Assembly (NCBI RefSeq): GCF_030730925.1
Contig: NZ_JAVAMB010000023.1
Coordinates: 1-64,000 of the forward strand
From: Flavobacterium sp. DG2-3
GTDB lineage: Bacteria > Bacteroidota > Bacteroidia > Flavobacteriales > Flavobacteriaceae
Length of the DNA: 64,000 nt
Reading direction: 5' to 3'
The position numbers and the translations under genes were made by a program. This document shows, piece by piece, positions 41,728 to 50,247 of the stretch. The stretch's first letter is position 1. Each line of letters begins with the position of its first letter. The notes beneath the pieces were generated by a model that was not told the DNA's origin, made no database searches, and saw only the letters and a program-made list of their open reading frames with translations.

Positions 41728-44592
41728 ATGAAAAACAACTACAAATTTCATTTTAGTATACTACTGTTTCTCCTCTTCGGAAGCTTTGCCATTGCACAGA
41801 CTTCCTTAGGCTCGAGTAAAACTTTTTTAAATAATTTAAAGAAAGGACTTGCAACTTCCGCAACAGGAAAAAGTGCCGAAAAAACCGTTTTGCTTCAGGC
41901 AGAGAAAGCCAGTTTTAACGGAAAAATAAACTACAAAGAATCCAACGAATCGAGCGAGTTTTTAATAGGAGAAATTAAAAACATAGCCGAATCTTCTTTT
42001 TATATCAAAGTAAAAGACAAATCACTTGAAGGGCATATTCTTTTAAAGAAAACCAGAGAAGCTTACAAATACTTTTCTGATGCTCAGGGAAATGCTTTTG
42101 TAGAAAAAGTAGACATCAACACTTTGGTTTGTATCGATTATGAAAATGTTCCGACACAAGACAATACCTCAAGCAAAACTGCTGTTGCTACAGAAATCGC
42201 GCCGGCATTATTAGATTTACAAAGTTTGCCAGGAGCTGCAGGCTGTATAATGCTCGATTTTGACGGTTATTATATGCCAGCAGGAAATCTTTGGAACAAC
42301 GGAAATGCGATCAACGCAGCACCATCTGGAATGAACGATGCGGCGGTACAACAACACTGGGAAGTAGTTTCAGAAGATTATCGTCCATTTAATGTTAACG
42401 TCACTACAAACGAAGCTGTTTTTAATTCTTATCCAAGAAACAGAAGAATGCGAGTTGTGGTTACGCCAACCAATACTGCTGCGCCAGGAGCGGGTGGAGT
42501 AGCGTATATCGGTTCTTTTAACTGGGATAACGATGTTCCTTGCTGGGTGTTTATCACTTCTGGAAAATCAGGAGGAGATGCTTCTTCACACGAAGTGGGA
42601 CATACTTTCGATTTAGGTCACGACGGACGTACCAACCCTGCGGAAGATTATTTCCTTGGTTTGGATGGAACTTCTTGGGCGCCAATTATGGGTGCGGGCT
42701 ATTACAGACCTGTTGTACAATGGAGTAAGGGGCAGTACAATTATGCAAATAATTTACAAGATGATGTTGCTATAATTGCCAGTGCCAAATTTGGCGTGGG
42801 TTACCGCGGTGATGATTACGGAAATACTACAGCTTCTGCAGCCAATTTAGATTATAATGCAAGTGGGCAGATTAATCAAAAAAACGGAATTATTTCGAGT
42901 GAAGCCGATTACGATTTCTTCACTTTTACAACGGGTGGCGGAAATGTTTCTATAAATGTCAATACGGTTTCGAGAGACGGAAATCTTCATCTTTTAATTC
43001 GATTGTTTAATTCGGCTGGAGCAGAAATGGGAACGTATTGGAATTCTGATCCGTTTGCTTTGAATGCTTCTATGAATGTGAATCTTCCGGCAGGAAAATA
43101 TTTTATAGGAGTTGACGGAAACGGTGCCGGAAATGTTGGCGCGGGTGGTTATTCGGCTTACGGTTCTATCGGAAGTTATTCCATTACAGGAACTATTCCA
43201 CCGGGAGGAAATATTGCGGCTTCGACTGATGTAATTACAGTTTACAAAGATTGTAACTACACAGGATTTTCGGGCGGATTAACCATTGGAGATTATAATC
43301 TGGCACGTTTAAATTCTTTAGGAGTTTTAAATGATGATATTTCTTCGCTTCGAATTACTCAAGGTTATCAGGCGATTTTGTATCAGGATGATAATTTTAC
43401 AGGAGCTTCAACGGTTATTAATTCTGATAATTCTTGTTTGAATACGACTTGGAATGACAAAGTAAGTTCAATTCGAATTGTTGCCAATGGAGTTGCGACT
43501 TTAGGAAACCAAACTTTCTTTCTTCAAAACAGAAACAGTGGTTTGTATATGGATGTTTGGTCGGCAAGCATGTCAAATGGAGCGGGAATTAATCAAGGCG
43601 GTTTGACTTCTGGAAACAATCAGAAATTTACGTTTACGCATTTAGGAGACGGAATGTATAAAATTATCGCCAATCACAGCGGTCAGTCAATGGACGTGAA
43701 TGGTTTTAATAAAGCGAATGGTACACGTGTAGAACAATATCCGTATAACGGAACAACGAATCAGCAGTTTATTTTAGTTTCTACAGGAGACGGATTCTAT
43801 AAAATTGTTGCCCGCCACAGCGGAAGAATCGTTGAGGTTGCTGGAGCAAGCACTGCTTCTGGAGCCATTGTACAGCAATGGGACAACAACAATCAAACCT
43901 GCGGACAATGGAAACTGATTGCAACGACAACTTCTCAAACTTCAACTTTAATTCAGGCAGAAGATTACTCAGCAATGAGCGGTATTCAGGTCGAAGCTAC
44001 AACAGACACCGGCGGAGGCTCTAATGTGGGGTATACCGAAACAGGTGACTGGCTGGCTTACAACAATATTAATTTCCCAACAACGGGTTCTTATTTAATT
44101 GAATACAGAGTGGCAAGTGCTTCTGGCGGTGTACTTTCTTCAGATTTAAATGGCGGAACCATCATTTTAGGAAATGTTACTATTCCAAACACGGGAGGTT
44201 GGCAAAATTGGCAGACGGTAACACAAAACGTAAACGTAAATGCTGGAACATACAATTTCGGAATCTACATTCAGAATACAGGAATGAATATCAATTGGAT
44301 TAGAATTATGAAAGTCGGAAATGCAGCACCAATTGCAGCGACTTCTGAAATTGCAGATCAAGAAGAAAACAATGTACTAATTGTATACCCGAACCCTGTT
44401 GTAGATTTACTATCGTTTACAACAGACGTAATCGGTGGAAAAACGACAGTTGTCGATGCTCAGGGAACTGTTGTAGCCTCACAAAGTATAAATGAAAATA
44501 GTTTGAATGTTAGTCAGTTAAATAGAGGGATTTATTTCCTAATCCTCGAAAAAGACGGAAAAAAAACAATTAAACGTTTTATAAAGAAATAA
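41728..44592 (+). CDS. Zinc metallopeptidase with PPC, crystallin, ricin-type, CBM6 modules and T9SS tail
   Basis: A 954-aa secreted protein (signal ending FGSFAIAQ, about residue 24). A propeptide-like region (about 25-160) precedes a metallopeptidase domain with HEVGHTFDLGHD (His288, Glu289, His292, His298) and a Met-turn-like PIMGAGY. The eighth motif position is Asp, not the Gly of classic metzincins. A pre-peptidase C-terminal domain (about 365-490) follows. Then come the beta/gamma-crystallin, ricin-type and CBM6 block (499-865) shared almost unchanged with GH64, and a sorting domain (about 880-954). Protease plus carbohydrate-binding modules suggests digestion of wall-bound protein or glycoprotein, such as fungal mannoproteins. 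Substrate is inference. Confidence 0.87.
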   Translation: MKNNYKFHFSILLFLLFGSFAIAQTSLGSSKTFLNNLKKGLATSATGKSAEKTVLLQAEKASFNGKINYKESNESSEFLIGEIKNIAESSFYIKVKDKSLEGHILLKKTREAYKYFSDAQGNAFVEKVDINTLVCIDYENVPTQDNTSSKTAVATEIAPALLDLQSLPGAAGCIMLDFDGYYMPAGNLWNNGNAINAAPSGMNDAAVQQHWEVVSEDYRPFNVNVTTNEAVFNSYPRNRRMRVVVTPTNTAAPGAGGVAYIGSFNWDNDVPCWVFITSGKSGGDASSHEVGHTFDLGHDGRTNPAEDYFLGLDGTSWAPIMGAGYYRPVVQWSKGQYNYANNLQDDVAIIASAKFGVGYRGDDYGNTTASAANLDYNASGQINQKNGIISSEADYDFFTFTTGGGNVSINVNTVSRDGNLHLLIRLFNSAGAEMGTYWNSDPFALNASMNVNLPAGKYFIGVDGNGAGNVGAGGYSAYGSIGSYSITGTIPPGGNIAASTDVITVYKDCNYTGFSGGLTIGDYNLARLNSLGVLNDDISSLRITQGYQAILYQDDNFTGASTVINSDNSCLNTTWNDKVSSIRIVANGVATLGNQTFFLQNRNSGLYMDVWSASMSNGAGINQGGLTSGNNQKFTFTHLGDGMYKIIANHSGQSMDVNGFNKANGTRVEQYPYNGTTNQQFILVSTGDGFYKIVARHSGRIVEVAGASTASGAIVQQWDNNNQTCGQWKLIATTTSQTSTLIQAEDYSAMSGIQVEATTDTGGGSNVGYTETGDWLAYNNINFPTTGSYLIEYRVASASGGVLSSDLNGGTIILGNVTIPNTGGWQNWQTVTQNVNVNAGTYNFGIYIQNTGMNINWIRIMKVGNAAPIAATSEIADQEENNVLIVYPNPVVDLLSFTTDVIGGKTTVVDAQGTVVASQSINENSLNVSQLNRGIYFLILEKDGKKTIKRFIKK

Positions 44593-44653
44593 AAAGAAAC
44601 CCATTTGCCATAATGGTTTTAAACACGTTACATTTTTTGGTTTTAATGTAATG

Positions 44654-44683
44654 AAAGGCTGTCAGAGATGATGGCCTTTTTTA
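44654..44683 (+). terminator. Likely terminator after the metallopeptidase gene
   Basis: AAGGC and GCCTT enclose a loop that contains an inner TCA/TGA pairing, followed directly by T6. It lies about 60 bp past the stop. Confidence 0.55.
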
Positions 44684-44698
44684 TTGCGTGGTAATTTT

Positions 44699-45090
44699 TA
44701 ACGCAGAGGGCGCAAAGGTTTTTTACTTCTCTTTGAGCTAAGCAAACGCAAAGATCGCAAAGCTTTGTGGATAAATTTTTAATACAAAGTAGCATTGACA
44801 AGACTTTGCGACTCTGCGTCTTTGCGAGATTAAAAAAACTTAGCGTGCTTTCAATAAACTTTTCTGTCTTCCTGAGCGAAGTCGAAGGATATGCTCAAAG
44901 TAACCCCAGAGTATGTCATCCCGAGGAACGAGGGATCTCCGGAAGAAGCTCGACAAAGATTGATTCTCTATGCGGGGTTACTTGTGGAGATCCTTCCTTC
45001 GTCAGGATTGACAAATATTGTGGATAAACCTTAGCGAACTTTGCGTTCCCAATAGCTATCGTGATTACGCTCTTCGCGGTTAAAAAACAT
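44699..45090. repeat. Decayed nested repeats before the metallophosphoesterase gene
   Basis: No convincing gene lies in this gap. Outer words AACGCAGAGGGCGCAAAGG (from 44700) and AACTTTGCGTTCC...CGCGGTTAAAAA (to about 45088) enclose further layers. These are AAAGTAACCCC (44897-44906) against GGGGTTACTT (44974-44983), and GTCATCCCGAGGAACGAGGG (from 44915) against the GATCCTTCCTTCGTCAGGAT family (44989-45008). A decayed AATAGCTATCG palindrome sits at 45051. Confidence 0.65.
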
Positions 45091-45169
45091 TATCCATTCC
45101 ATAACAATACCATAAACTTCTTTCATTATTAAATCAATAAAATTGCGGTGCATTAAAAGTCCCCAATTT

Positions 45170-47098
45170 ATGAGCCTAAAATTTACTTTTCGATTAGTTT
45201 TAATATTGCTATTCATCAATTTTACACTTTCAGCCCAAAAAAATAAAAATTTAAACGGAACACAGATTGCCTTTTTATCAGATGTTCACTTGCAAGATTT
45301 ATTTGGCGGATTCTCAGATTCAGATTATAAAGGTGTTCTGAATCCGAAAACGAATCAATATGCTTTGGTGCGAACGATGTCATCGCAATTGCATTCTACA
45401 CGAATTTTCAATGAAAACTATTTTGCTTTTTTGGCCGCTTTAGAAGATATCGCAAAGCGAAAGATCAAATATGTCGCACTTCCAGGAGATTACACAGACG
45501 ATGGACAGCCGATTCACGTTCGTGGATTAGCTAAAATTTTAGAACAATATACTCAGAAATACGGAATAGAATTTTTCATTACGACAGGAAATCATGATCC
45601 AGTTGGACCTTTTGCACAAGAATCGGGAAAAGAAGATTTTTTAGGAAAAGAAGGTAAAAGTCAACCCATTTATAGCAAAGACGGCATGTATGCGCCAAAT
45701 CTCACCATCGAACAGCCTGTAGTTGTTACCGCCGATATTGCCAAAATGGGTTATTTAGGAATTACGGATAATTTGAAAGATTTTGGATTTCATCCGAACA
45801 AAAAAAACAAATTTTGGGCAACTCCTTTTTCGAATTATTCAAGTGAAAATTATTCGTTTGATAAAGCTTTAGAAAGCGCAAAATTAGTTAATCGCGTTTA
45901 TGAAGTTGCGCCAGGTTACGTAGTTCCAGACGTTAGTTATGTCGTTGAACCCATTGACGGACTTTGGTTAATGGCTATTGACGGAAACGTATATATTCCG
46001 AAAAAAACAGATAGCGATCCTAAAGATTCTAAAAGTTATTCAGAAGCGAGTACGGGATATAATAATGTGCTTTCAAACAAAAAACATCTCATCAAATGGG
46101 TTGAAACTATTTCGGCTGAAGCCAAAAAAAGAGGAAAAACTTTGGTTGCTTTTAGCCATTTCCCAATGATTGATTTTAATGATGACGCTTCCGCGGAAAT
46201 AAAAGAACTGCTTGGCCCAAACAAATGGCAGTTGAACAGAGTTCCTGTTGAAGAAGTGGCTCAGGTTTTTGCCGATGCAGGATTGAAGATTCATTTTGGA
46301 GGACACATGCATATTAACGATACTGGAGTGAGAACTTCGCCAAAAGGAAATACTTTGGTAAATGTACAAACGCCTTCGCTTGCGGCTTATATTCCAGCGT
46401 ATAAATTATTGACTTTAAAGAAAGACAAAGTTGTAGATATTCAGACGATTACAATTGATAATGTTCCAAGATACGATGAACTTTTTGATTTGTATAAAAT
46501 GGAATATCAGTTTTTGGAAAGCCAGAATGCAAAAGATATCTGGAATGCGGATATTTTGAAAACTAAAAACTATCACGATTTTACCGATTTTCATTTGAAG
46601 GAATTGGTTCGTCTTCGTTTCTTAAAAGACGATTGGCCTTCTGATTTTAAGCAATTTATATTGAATGTTTCTGCTCAAGATTTATTGGTTTTGGCGAATA
46701 TCCAATCAGATAAAGATTTTGATTTTATTCTGAAAAATAAACAACAGTTTCAAAAAGAATGGAAAGAAGCAGAAACGAAATCGGAACTGATTTTAGTTAA
46801 AAACAAATTGAAAAAAACAGATTTCAATTGGACAGGATATGATCTTTTAATTGATTTTTATCGTTTTAGAAGCGCAGATGAATTGGCTCTTGCCGATGTT
46901 GGAGTCGAAAGAGCAAAACAATATAAAGTCTTATCTGATTTGTTTTTAGAAGGTTCTAAAGCAGATCTTTCAAAAAATACGCCACTTCAAAAGCAAATGA
47001 AGTTGTTCTTAATTATCTTCAATAAATTCATGCACGAAGTCCCAGCAGATCATTTTTCTGTTGATTTGAATACGGGGAAGATTAAAAGTTTGCGTTAA
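45170..47098 (+). CDS. Secreted calcineurin-like metallophosphoesterase
   Basis: I place the start at ATG 45170, giving 642 aa with signal MSLKFTFRLVLILLFINFTLSAQ. A TTG nine codons upstream is less likely. The metallophosphoesterase domain carries all metal motifs: SDVHLQD, PGDYTDDG, TTGNHDP and GGHMHIND. Two non-family insertions and a C-terminal helical region of about 230 aa of unknown role complete it. The enzyme would hydrolyse phosphate esters or diesters outside the cytoplasm. It converges with a PI-PLC-like gene, and both precede an ECF-sigma-linked SusCD. Together they may scavenge phosphate or lipids from the cells lysed by the upstream hydrolases; this is inference from context. 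Confidence 0.88.
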   Translation: MSLKFTFRLVLILLFINFTLSAQKNKNLNGTQIAFLSDVHLQDLFGGFSDSDYKGVLNPKTNQYALVRTMSSQLHSTRIFNENYFAFLAALEDIAKRKIKYVALPGDYTDDGQPIHVRGLAKILEQYTQKYGIEFFITTGNHDPVGPFAQESGKEDFLGKEGKSQPIYSKDGMYAPNLTIEQPVVVTADIAKMGYLGITDNLKDFGFHPNKKNKFWATPFSNYSSENYSFDKALESAKLVNRVYEVAPGYVVPDVSYVVEPIDGLWLMAIDGNVYIPKKTDSDPKDSKSYSEASTGYNNVLSNKKHLIKWVETISAEAKKRGKTLVAFSHFPMIDFNDDASAEIKELLGPNKWQLNRVPVEEVAQVFADAGLKIHFGGHMHINDTGVRTSPKGNTLVNVQTPSLAAYIPAYKLLTLKKDKVVDIQTITIDNVPRYDELFDLYKMEYQFLESQNAKDIWNADILKTKNYHDFTDFHLKELVRLRFLKDDWPSDFKQFILNVSAQDLLVLANIQSDKDFDFILKNKQQFQKEWKEAETKSELILVKNKLKKTDFNWTGYDLLIDFYRFRSADELALADVGVERAKQYKVLSDLFLEGSKADLSKNTPLQKQMKLFLIIFNKFMHEVPADHFSVDLNTGKIKSLR

Positions 47099-47100
47099 AA

Positions 47101-47320
47101 TTTTAACCGCAGAGTACGCAAAGAATTACGCAAAGTTCGCTAAGGGTTTTTTTAATCTCGCAAAGACGCAGAGTCGCAAAGTTTTTTATATTCTTTGCGA
47201 CTCTGCGTCTTTGCGAGAAATTTAAAGCAAGCTCGCAAAACTTTATCATTTAGCTTTGCGAACTTCGCGTTTATAAGCGTAATCTAAGGTAAAAAATCCT
47301 TGCGTTCTTTGCGGTAAAAA
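47101..47320. repeat. Nested inverted repeats with a perfect 26-bp inner pair
   Basis: The inner arms 47156-47181 and 47193-47218 are perfect complements (core CGCAAAGACGCAGAGTCGC). Outer arms are decayed copies of the AACCGCAAAGAACGC family (47105-47125 and 47298-47317). The structure lies between convergent genes and ends at the PI-PLC stop, so it likely terminates both. Confidence 0.85.
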
Positions 47321-47321
47321 A

Positions 47322-48380
47322 TTACGGCACACTGACAGGATTATTTCTAACATAACTCCCATCATCATATTTAATTTGATAAGGAGAATTGAAGAAAGTG
47401 CTCGGCAAGTAATAATCGGTTGTGATGATTTGCGCGCCTGATTTTTTTGCTGCTTCAAAATGCGAATAATCATTGGCGCGTGCTTCTTTGGTATCAGAAT
47501 CGGCACGGGTTCTTATTAAGTAACCTTTCTTTACTAAATCATTAATTGTTGGATCTTCGGCATTATTTCTGAATAAAGCTGCGGCTTCTGGTTTTCCTGG
47601 TTCGGCGTTAATAAAAACGGCGCGTCCCTTAAGGGACGGATGATTCAATGCGTACAAATCTCTTTTTGCGCCGTTATTATCTAATAAGAATAAAAACCTT
47701 CCTTTGGCTTCTTTTAAAGTTGGCCAATTGTTGTTTAAAACGGCTTCTTCAAGCGTTTTGTATTTTCCGCGAACCATATCTGGCGTAATCAGTTTGTCTT
47801 TGCCTAATTCTTTTTTAATGACTTTATCCATTTCGTCAAAAACGGCTGCGGTAAAATCTTCTGGTTTTGTGCCAAAGAAATTAGCATCTCCGTCTTTTGG
47901 TTCTAAAGTGATGAAAACAGGAACGTGCCCTGGATTGGCATCAGACCATTTTTTTAATTCCTGAAGACAGATTTCGAAGGTATAGCAAGAAGTTCTAAAA
48001 TCGATGTCTGGCATGTGGAAAACCTTAAAACCAGGTTTTTTCATCAATCCGTCTGGGTCGTATGCTTCTTCAGATTTTGCAATATCCAAACCTTTTGGGT
48101 GCGCATATTTTCCGCCTTTAGCGTCGGCGAAAATATCGATTTCCAGATTGCGCAAACCTTTGTTTAATTGTTCGGTAATACTAATATGCGTGTATTGCAA
48201 ACCTTTAAGAGAACGAGTGGTATCTTTAGCTTGAATAAGATTGTATAAGTCAGTTTCTATCGCATGACGATAGCTGTTATGTGATCCGATAACCTGAATC
48301 TGGTTAATTTTCAGATTGTCGTTTTGTGCCTGAGCGTTTAATGCTCCAGCAAATAATAAAGTGAACAAAAATTGTTTCAT
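47322..48380 (-). CDS. PI-PLC-like (Ca2+-dependent phosphoinositide-specific phospholipase C type) secreted phosphodiesterase
   Basis: I place the start at 48380 (MKQFLFTLLFAGALNAQAQ, a clear signal peptide), giving 352 aa. An upstream in-frame extension of 56 codons lacks coding character. The PI-PLC X-type TIM barrel is shown by QVIGSHNSYRHAIE with the catalytic His, LRNLEIDIFAD with acidic metal ligands, and VFITLEPKDGD. RGRFLFLLDNN-type and GAQIITTDYYLP segments near the end match the Ca2+-dependent phosphoinositide-specific PLC1-like family of bacteria. The substrate may be phospholipid headgroups or glycosylphosphatidylinositol; no proof. It converges with the metallophosphoesterase gene and is divergent from the sigma factor gene. 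Confidence 0.85.
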   Translation of the reverse strand: MKQFLFTLLFAGALNAQAQNDNLKINQIQVIGSHNSYRHAIETDLYNLIQAKDTTRSLKGLQYTHISITEQLNKGLRNLEIDIFADAKGGKYAHPKGLDIAKSEEAYDPDGLMKKPGFKVFHMPDIDFRTSCYTFEICLQELKKWSDANPGHVPVFITLEPKDGDANFFGTKPEDFTAAVFDEMDKVIKKELGKDKLITPDMVRGKYKTLEEAVLNNNWPTLKEAKGRFLFLLDNNGAKRDLYALNHPSLKGRAVFINAEPGKPEAAALFRNNAEDPTINDLVKKGYLIRTRADSDTKEARANDYSHFEAAKKSGAQIITTDYYLPSTFFNSPYQIKYDDGSYVRNNPVSVP

Positions 48381-48644
48381 AATTCTAAAATGTAATTGAT
48401 ACTGTTTGACTGGGGACGCATCAAAAGAAAATTGCATTTTGAAAGTCACTAAATTAAAATTCACTGTCGATTTGTATGTTAGATAAAAAAAAAGAAATCG
48501 CAAAGACATTCCTGCTTTGACTTTAAAAAAGTAGTATTTATACAACAAACGTGTTTATTTGTTAATTTAAAGATAACCTTGGCGCAAAAAAGATTGGATT
48601 TTCATTTTATTATTTTACGATACCAAAAAGCCTTTAATTGCCCT

Positions 48645-49169
48645 ATGAATAATCCTGAAGTTTTTGAAAAAACGTATAATCAATATTGGAAAAAGCTCAA
48701 TGCATTTTCTTATACGATGACTCAGGACAAAGACTTGGCACAGAACATTGTTCAGGATGTTTTTGTAGATTTATGGGAAAGAAAAGAAGAACTGAATATT
48801 AATGCAATTGAACCTTTTTTGTTTCGTGCGGTCAAAAATCAGGTTTTCAAACATTATCAGAACAATCGTTTCGACAAGACTATTTTAGAAGAAAAATTCG
48901 AAGACTACATCATAGAAAATTTTTCGACTATAGATCCAGAAGTTATGGATCTGCTTTATGTTGCATTAGACAAACTTCCAGAGAAAAGAAAAGAGGTTTT
49001 ATTGATGTATAAATTTCAAGACATGACAATCGATCAGATTGCAGATGAACTTGGCATTTCAAAACAAACCGTAAAAAACCAGATTTCATCAGCTGTAAAA
49101 CAACTTCGCGAAGGCTTAAAAGACCTTGCATGGCTGGCTCCCTTTATTATTTTAAATCAAAAATTTTAA
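48645..49169 (+). CDS. ECF RNA polymerase sigma factor (FecI-like)
   Basis: I place the start at ATG 48645 (MNNPEVFEKTYNQYWKKLNAFSY), giving 174 aa; an upstream TTG would add 22 unlikely residues. Region 2 holds AQNIVQDVFVDLWERKEEL and region 4 holds LPEKRKEVLLMYKFQDMTIDQIADELGIS, the usual ECF layout of the Bacteroidota SusCD-linked type. Next to it lie FecR and an STN-containing SusC, which together form a surface-signalling system. A ligand on SusC is sensed by its STN domain, FecR relays the signal and the sigma factor activates the operon. Confidence 0.95.
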   Translation: MNNPEVFEKTYNQYWKKLNAFSYTMTQDKDLAQNIVQDVFVDLWERKEELNINAIEPFLFRAVKNQVFKHYQNNRFDKTILEEKFEDYIIENFSTIDPEVMDLLYVALDKLPEKRKEVLLMYKFQDMTIDQIADELGISKQTVKNQISSAVKQLREGLKDLAWLAPFIILNQKF

Positions 49170-49252
49170 AATAACTTTCGCTTGATGTTTTCATAATATT
49201 TGGCAATAGTACGATTTCAATTTTCTAGTACTTATCTATAACAATAAGTATT

Positions 49253-50176
49253 ATGATAAAAAGAATTAAACATAGTTTAGAATATTTGCTGGATAAAAGT
49301 TCGCGAGGAAAAACTTCATCGGCAGAAGAAAATTTATTACATGATTTTGCTTTTGGCGAATATCAAAATTCAAAATGGGACAATGATCTTATGGGAAATC
49401 CAGAAATCGAATCTCAAAATATTTATGACGAAATTCAATTAAGAATAGGAAAGAAGAAGTCTTTCAATCCTTATTTAAAATATATGGCTGCTGCCAGCAT
49501 TCTTTTTCTGCTTGGTTTAGGATTTTTCTTGAGACCAAATGTTTTAAACCAAAAACAAATCACATTTAAAACGTCATCGATTCCCAAATCTATCCAATTA
49601 AGTGACGGTTCGAAAATTTATCTGGCAGCAAACTCATCATTTCAGTATCCTGAAAAATTTGAAGGCGATCAAAGAACGGTTTCTTTATTAAAAGGAAACG
49701 CGTTTTTTGAAGTTGCCAAAGACAAACAGCATCCGTTTATTATTCATTCTGGAGAAATTCAGACGAGAGTTGTCGGAACTTCATTTCACATTCAATTATC
49801 AAAATTAAACTGCAAAGTAATTGTCGTAACCGGAAAAGTTAATGTTTCTGGAAAAGGACAGAGTGTTGATTTGGTGCCCAATCAGGAAGCTTTATTCGAA
49901 GCTCAAAAACTAACGAAACAATTGGCAGATAAAGCCTTTTTGGTGAATTGGTACAATGAAGATGTAACGCTGAATCAGACAACTTTAAAACAAGTAATTA
50001 CCATTTTACAATATAAATACGGAGTTTCATTTGAGTATGACGATAAACACGTATTAGCAACGCCGTTAACGGTATTCATCAAGAAGGACGCGACATTAGA
50101 AAATGTTTTGGAACAAATAAATTATATCACAAACCTAAAATTCAAAGTTTATGGCGAAACAATAAAAGTGGATTAA
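49253..50176 (+). CDS. FecR-family anti-sigma factor
   Basis: A 307-aa inner-membrane regulator. The N-terminal cytoplasmic part (1-75) would hold the sigma factor. One transmembrane helix (about 76-93, MAAASILFLLGLGFFL) follows. The periplasmic FecR domain (about 105-205) contains SIQLSDGSKIYLAANSSFQYPEKF and TRVVGTSFHIQ, and a C-terminal DUF4974/STN-like domain (about 240-307) contains LKQVITILQYKYGVSFEYDD. It lies 83 bp after the sigma factor and 71 bp before the SusC gene. It transmits the substrate signal from the outer-membrane SusC to the sigma factor. Confidence 0.95.
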   Translation: MIKRIKHSLEYLLDKSSRGKTSSAEENLLHDFAFGEYQNSKWDNDLMGNPEIESQNIYDEIQLRIGKKKSFNPYLKYMAAASILFLLGLGFFLRPNVLNQKQITFKTSSIPKSIQLSDGSKIYLAANSSFQYPEKFEGDQRTVSLLKGNAFFEVAKDKQHPFIIHSGEIQTRVVGTSFHIQLSKLNCKVIVVTGKVNVSGKGQSVDLVPNQEALFEAQKLTKQLADKAFLVNWYNEDVTLNQTTLKQVITILQYKYGVSFEYDDKHVLATPLTVFIKKDATLENVLEQINYITNLKFKVYGETIKVD

Positions 50177-50247
50177 AAACAAAAAAGCAGCTGCGGGAAC
50201 AACTGCTATTAATAACTAAGCATCGTAAAAAAACAATTACTTAAATC

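Noticed and set aside
44767..45027. Open frame of 86 codons on the plus strand
   Set aside because: It is a read-through of intergenic repeats (the frame contains translations of the CATCCTGACGAAGG and CGCAAAG families). It has no protein-like composition or promoter.
48381..48548. Longer N-terminus for the PI-PLC protein
   Set aside because: The 56 extra codons are not protein-like and would hide the signal peptide beginning at 48380.
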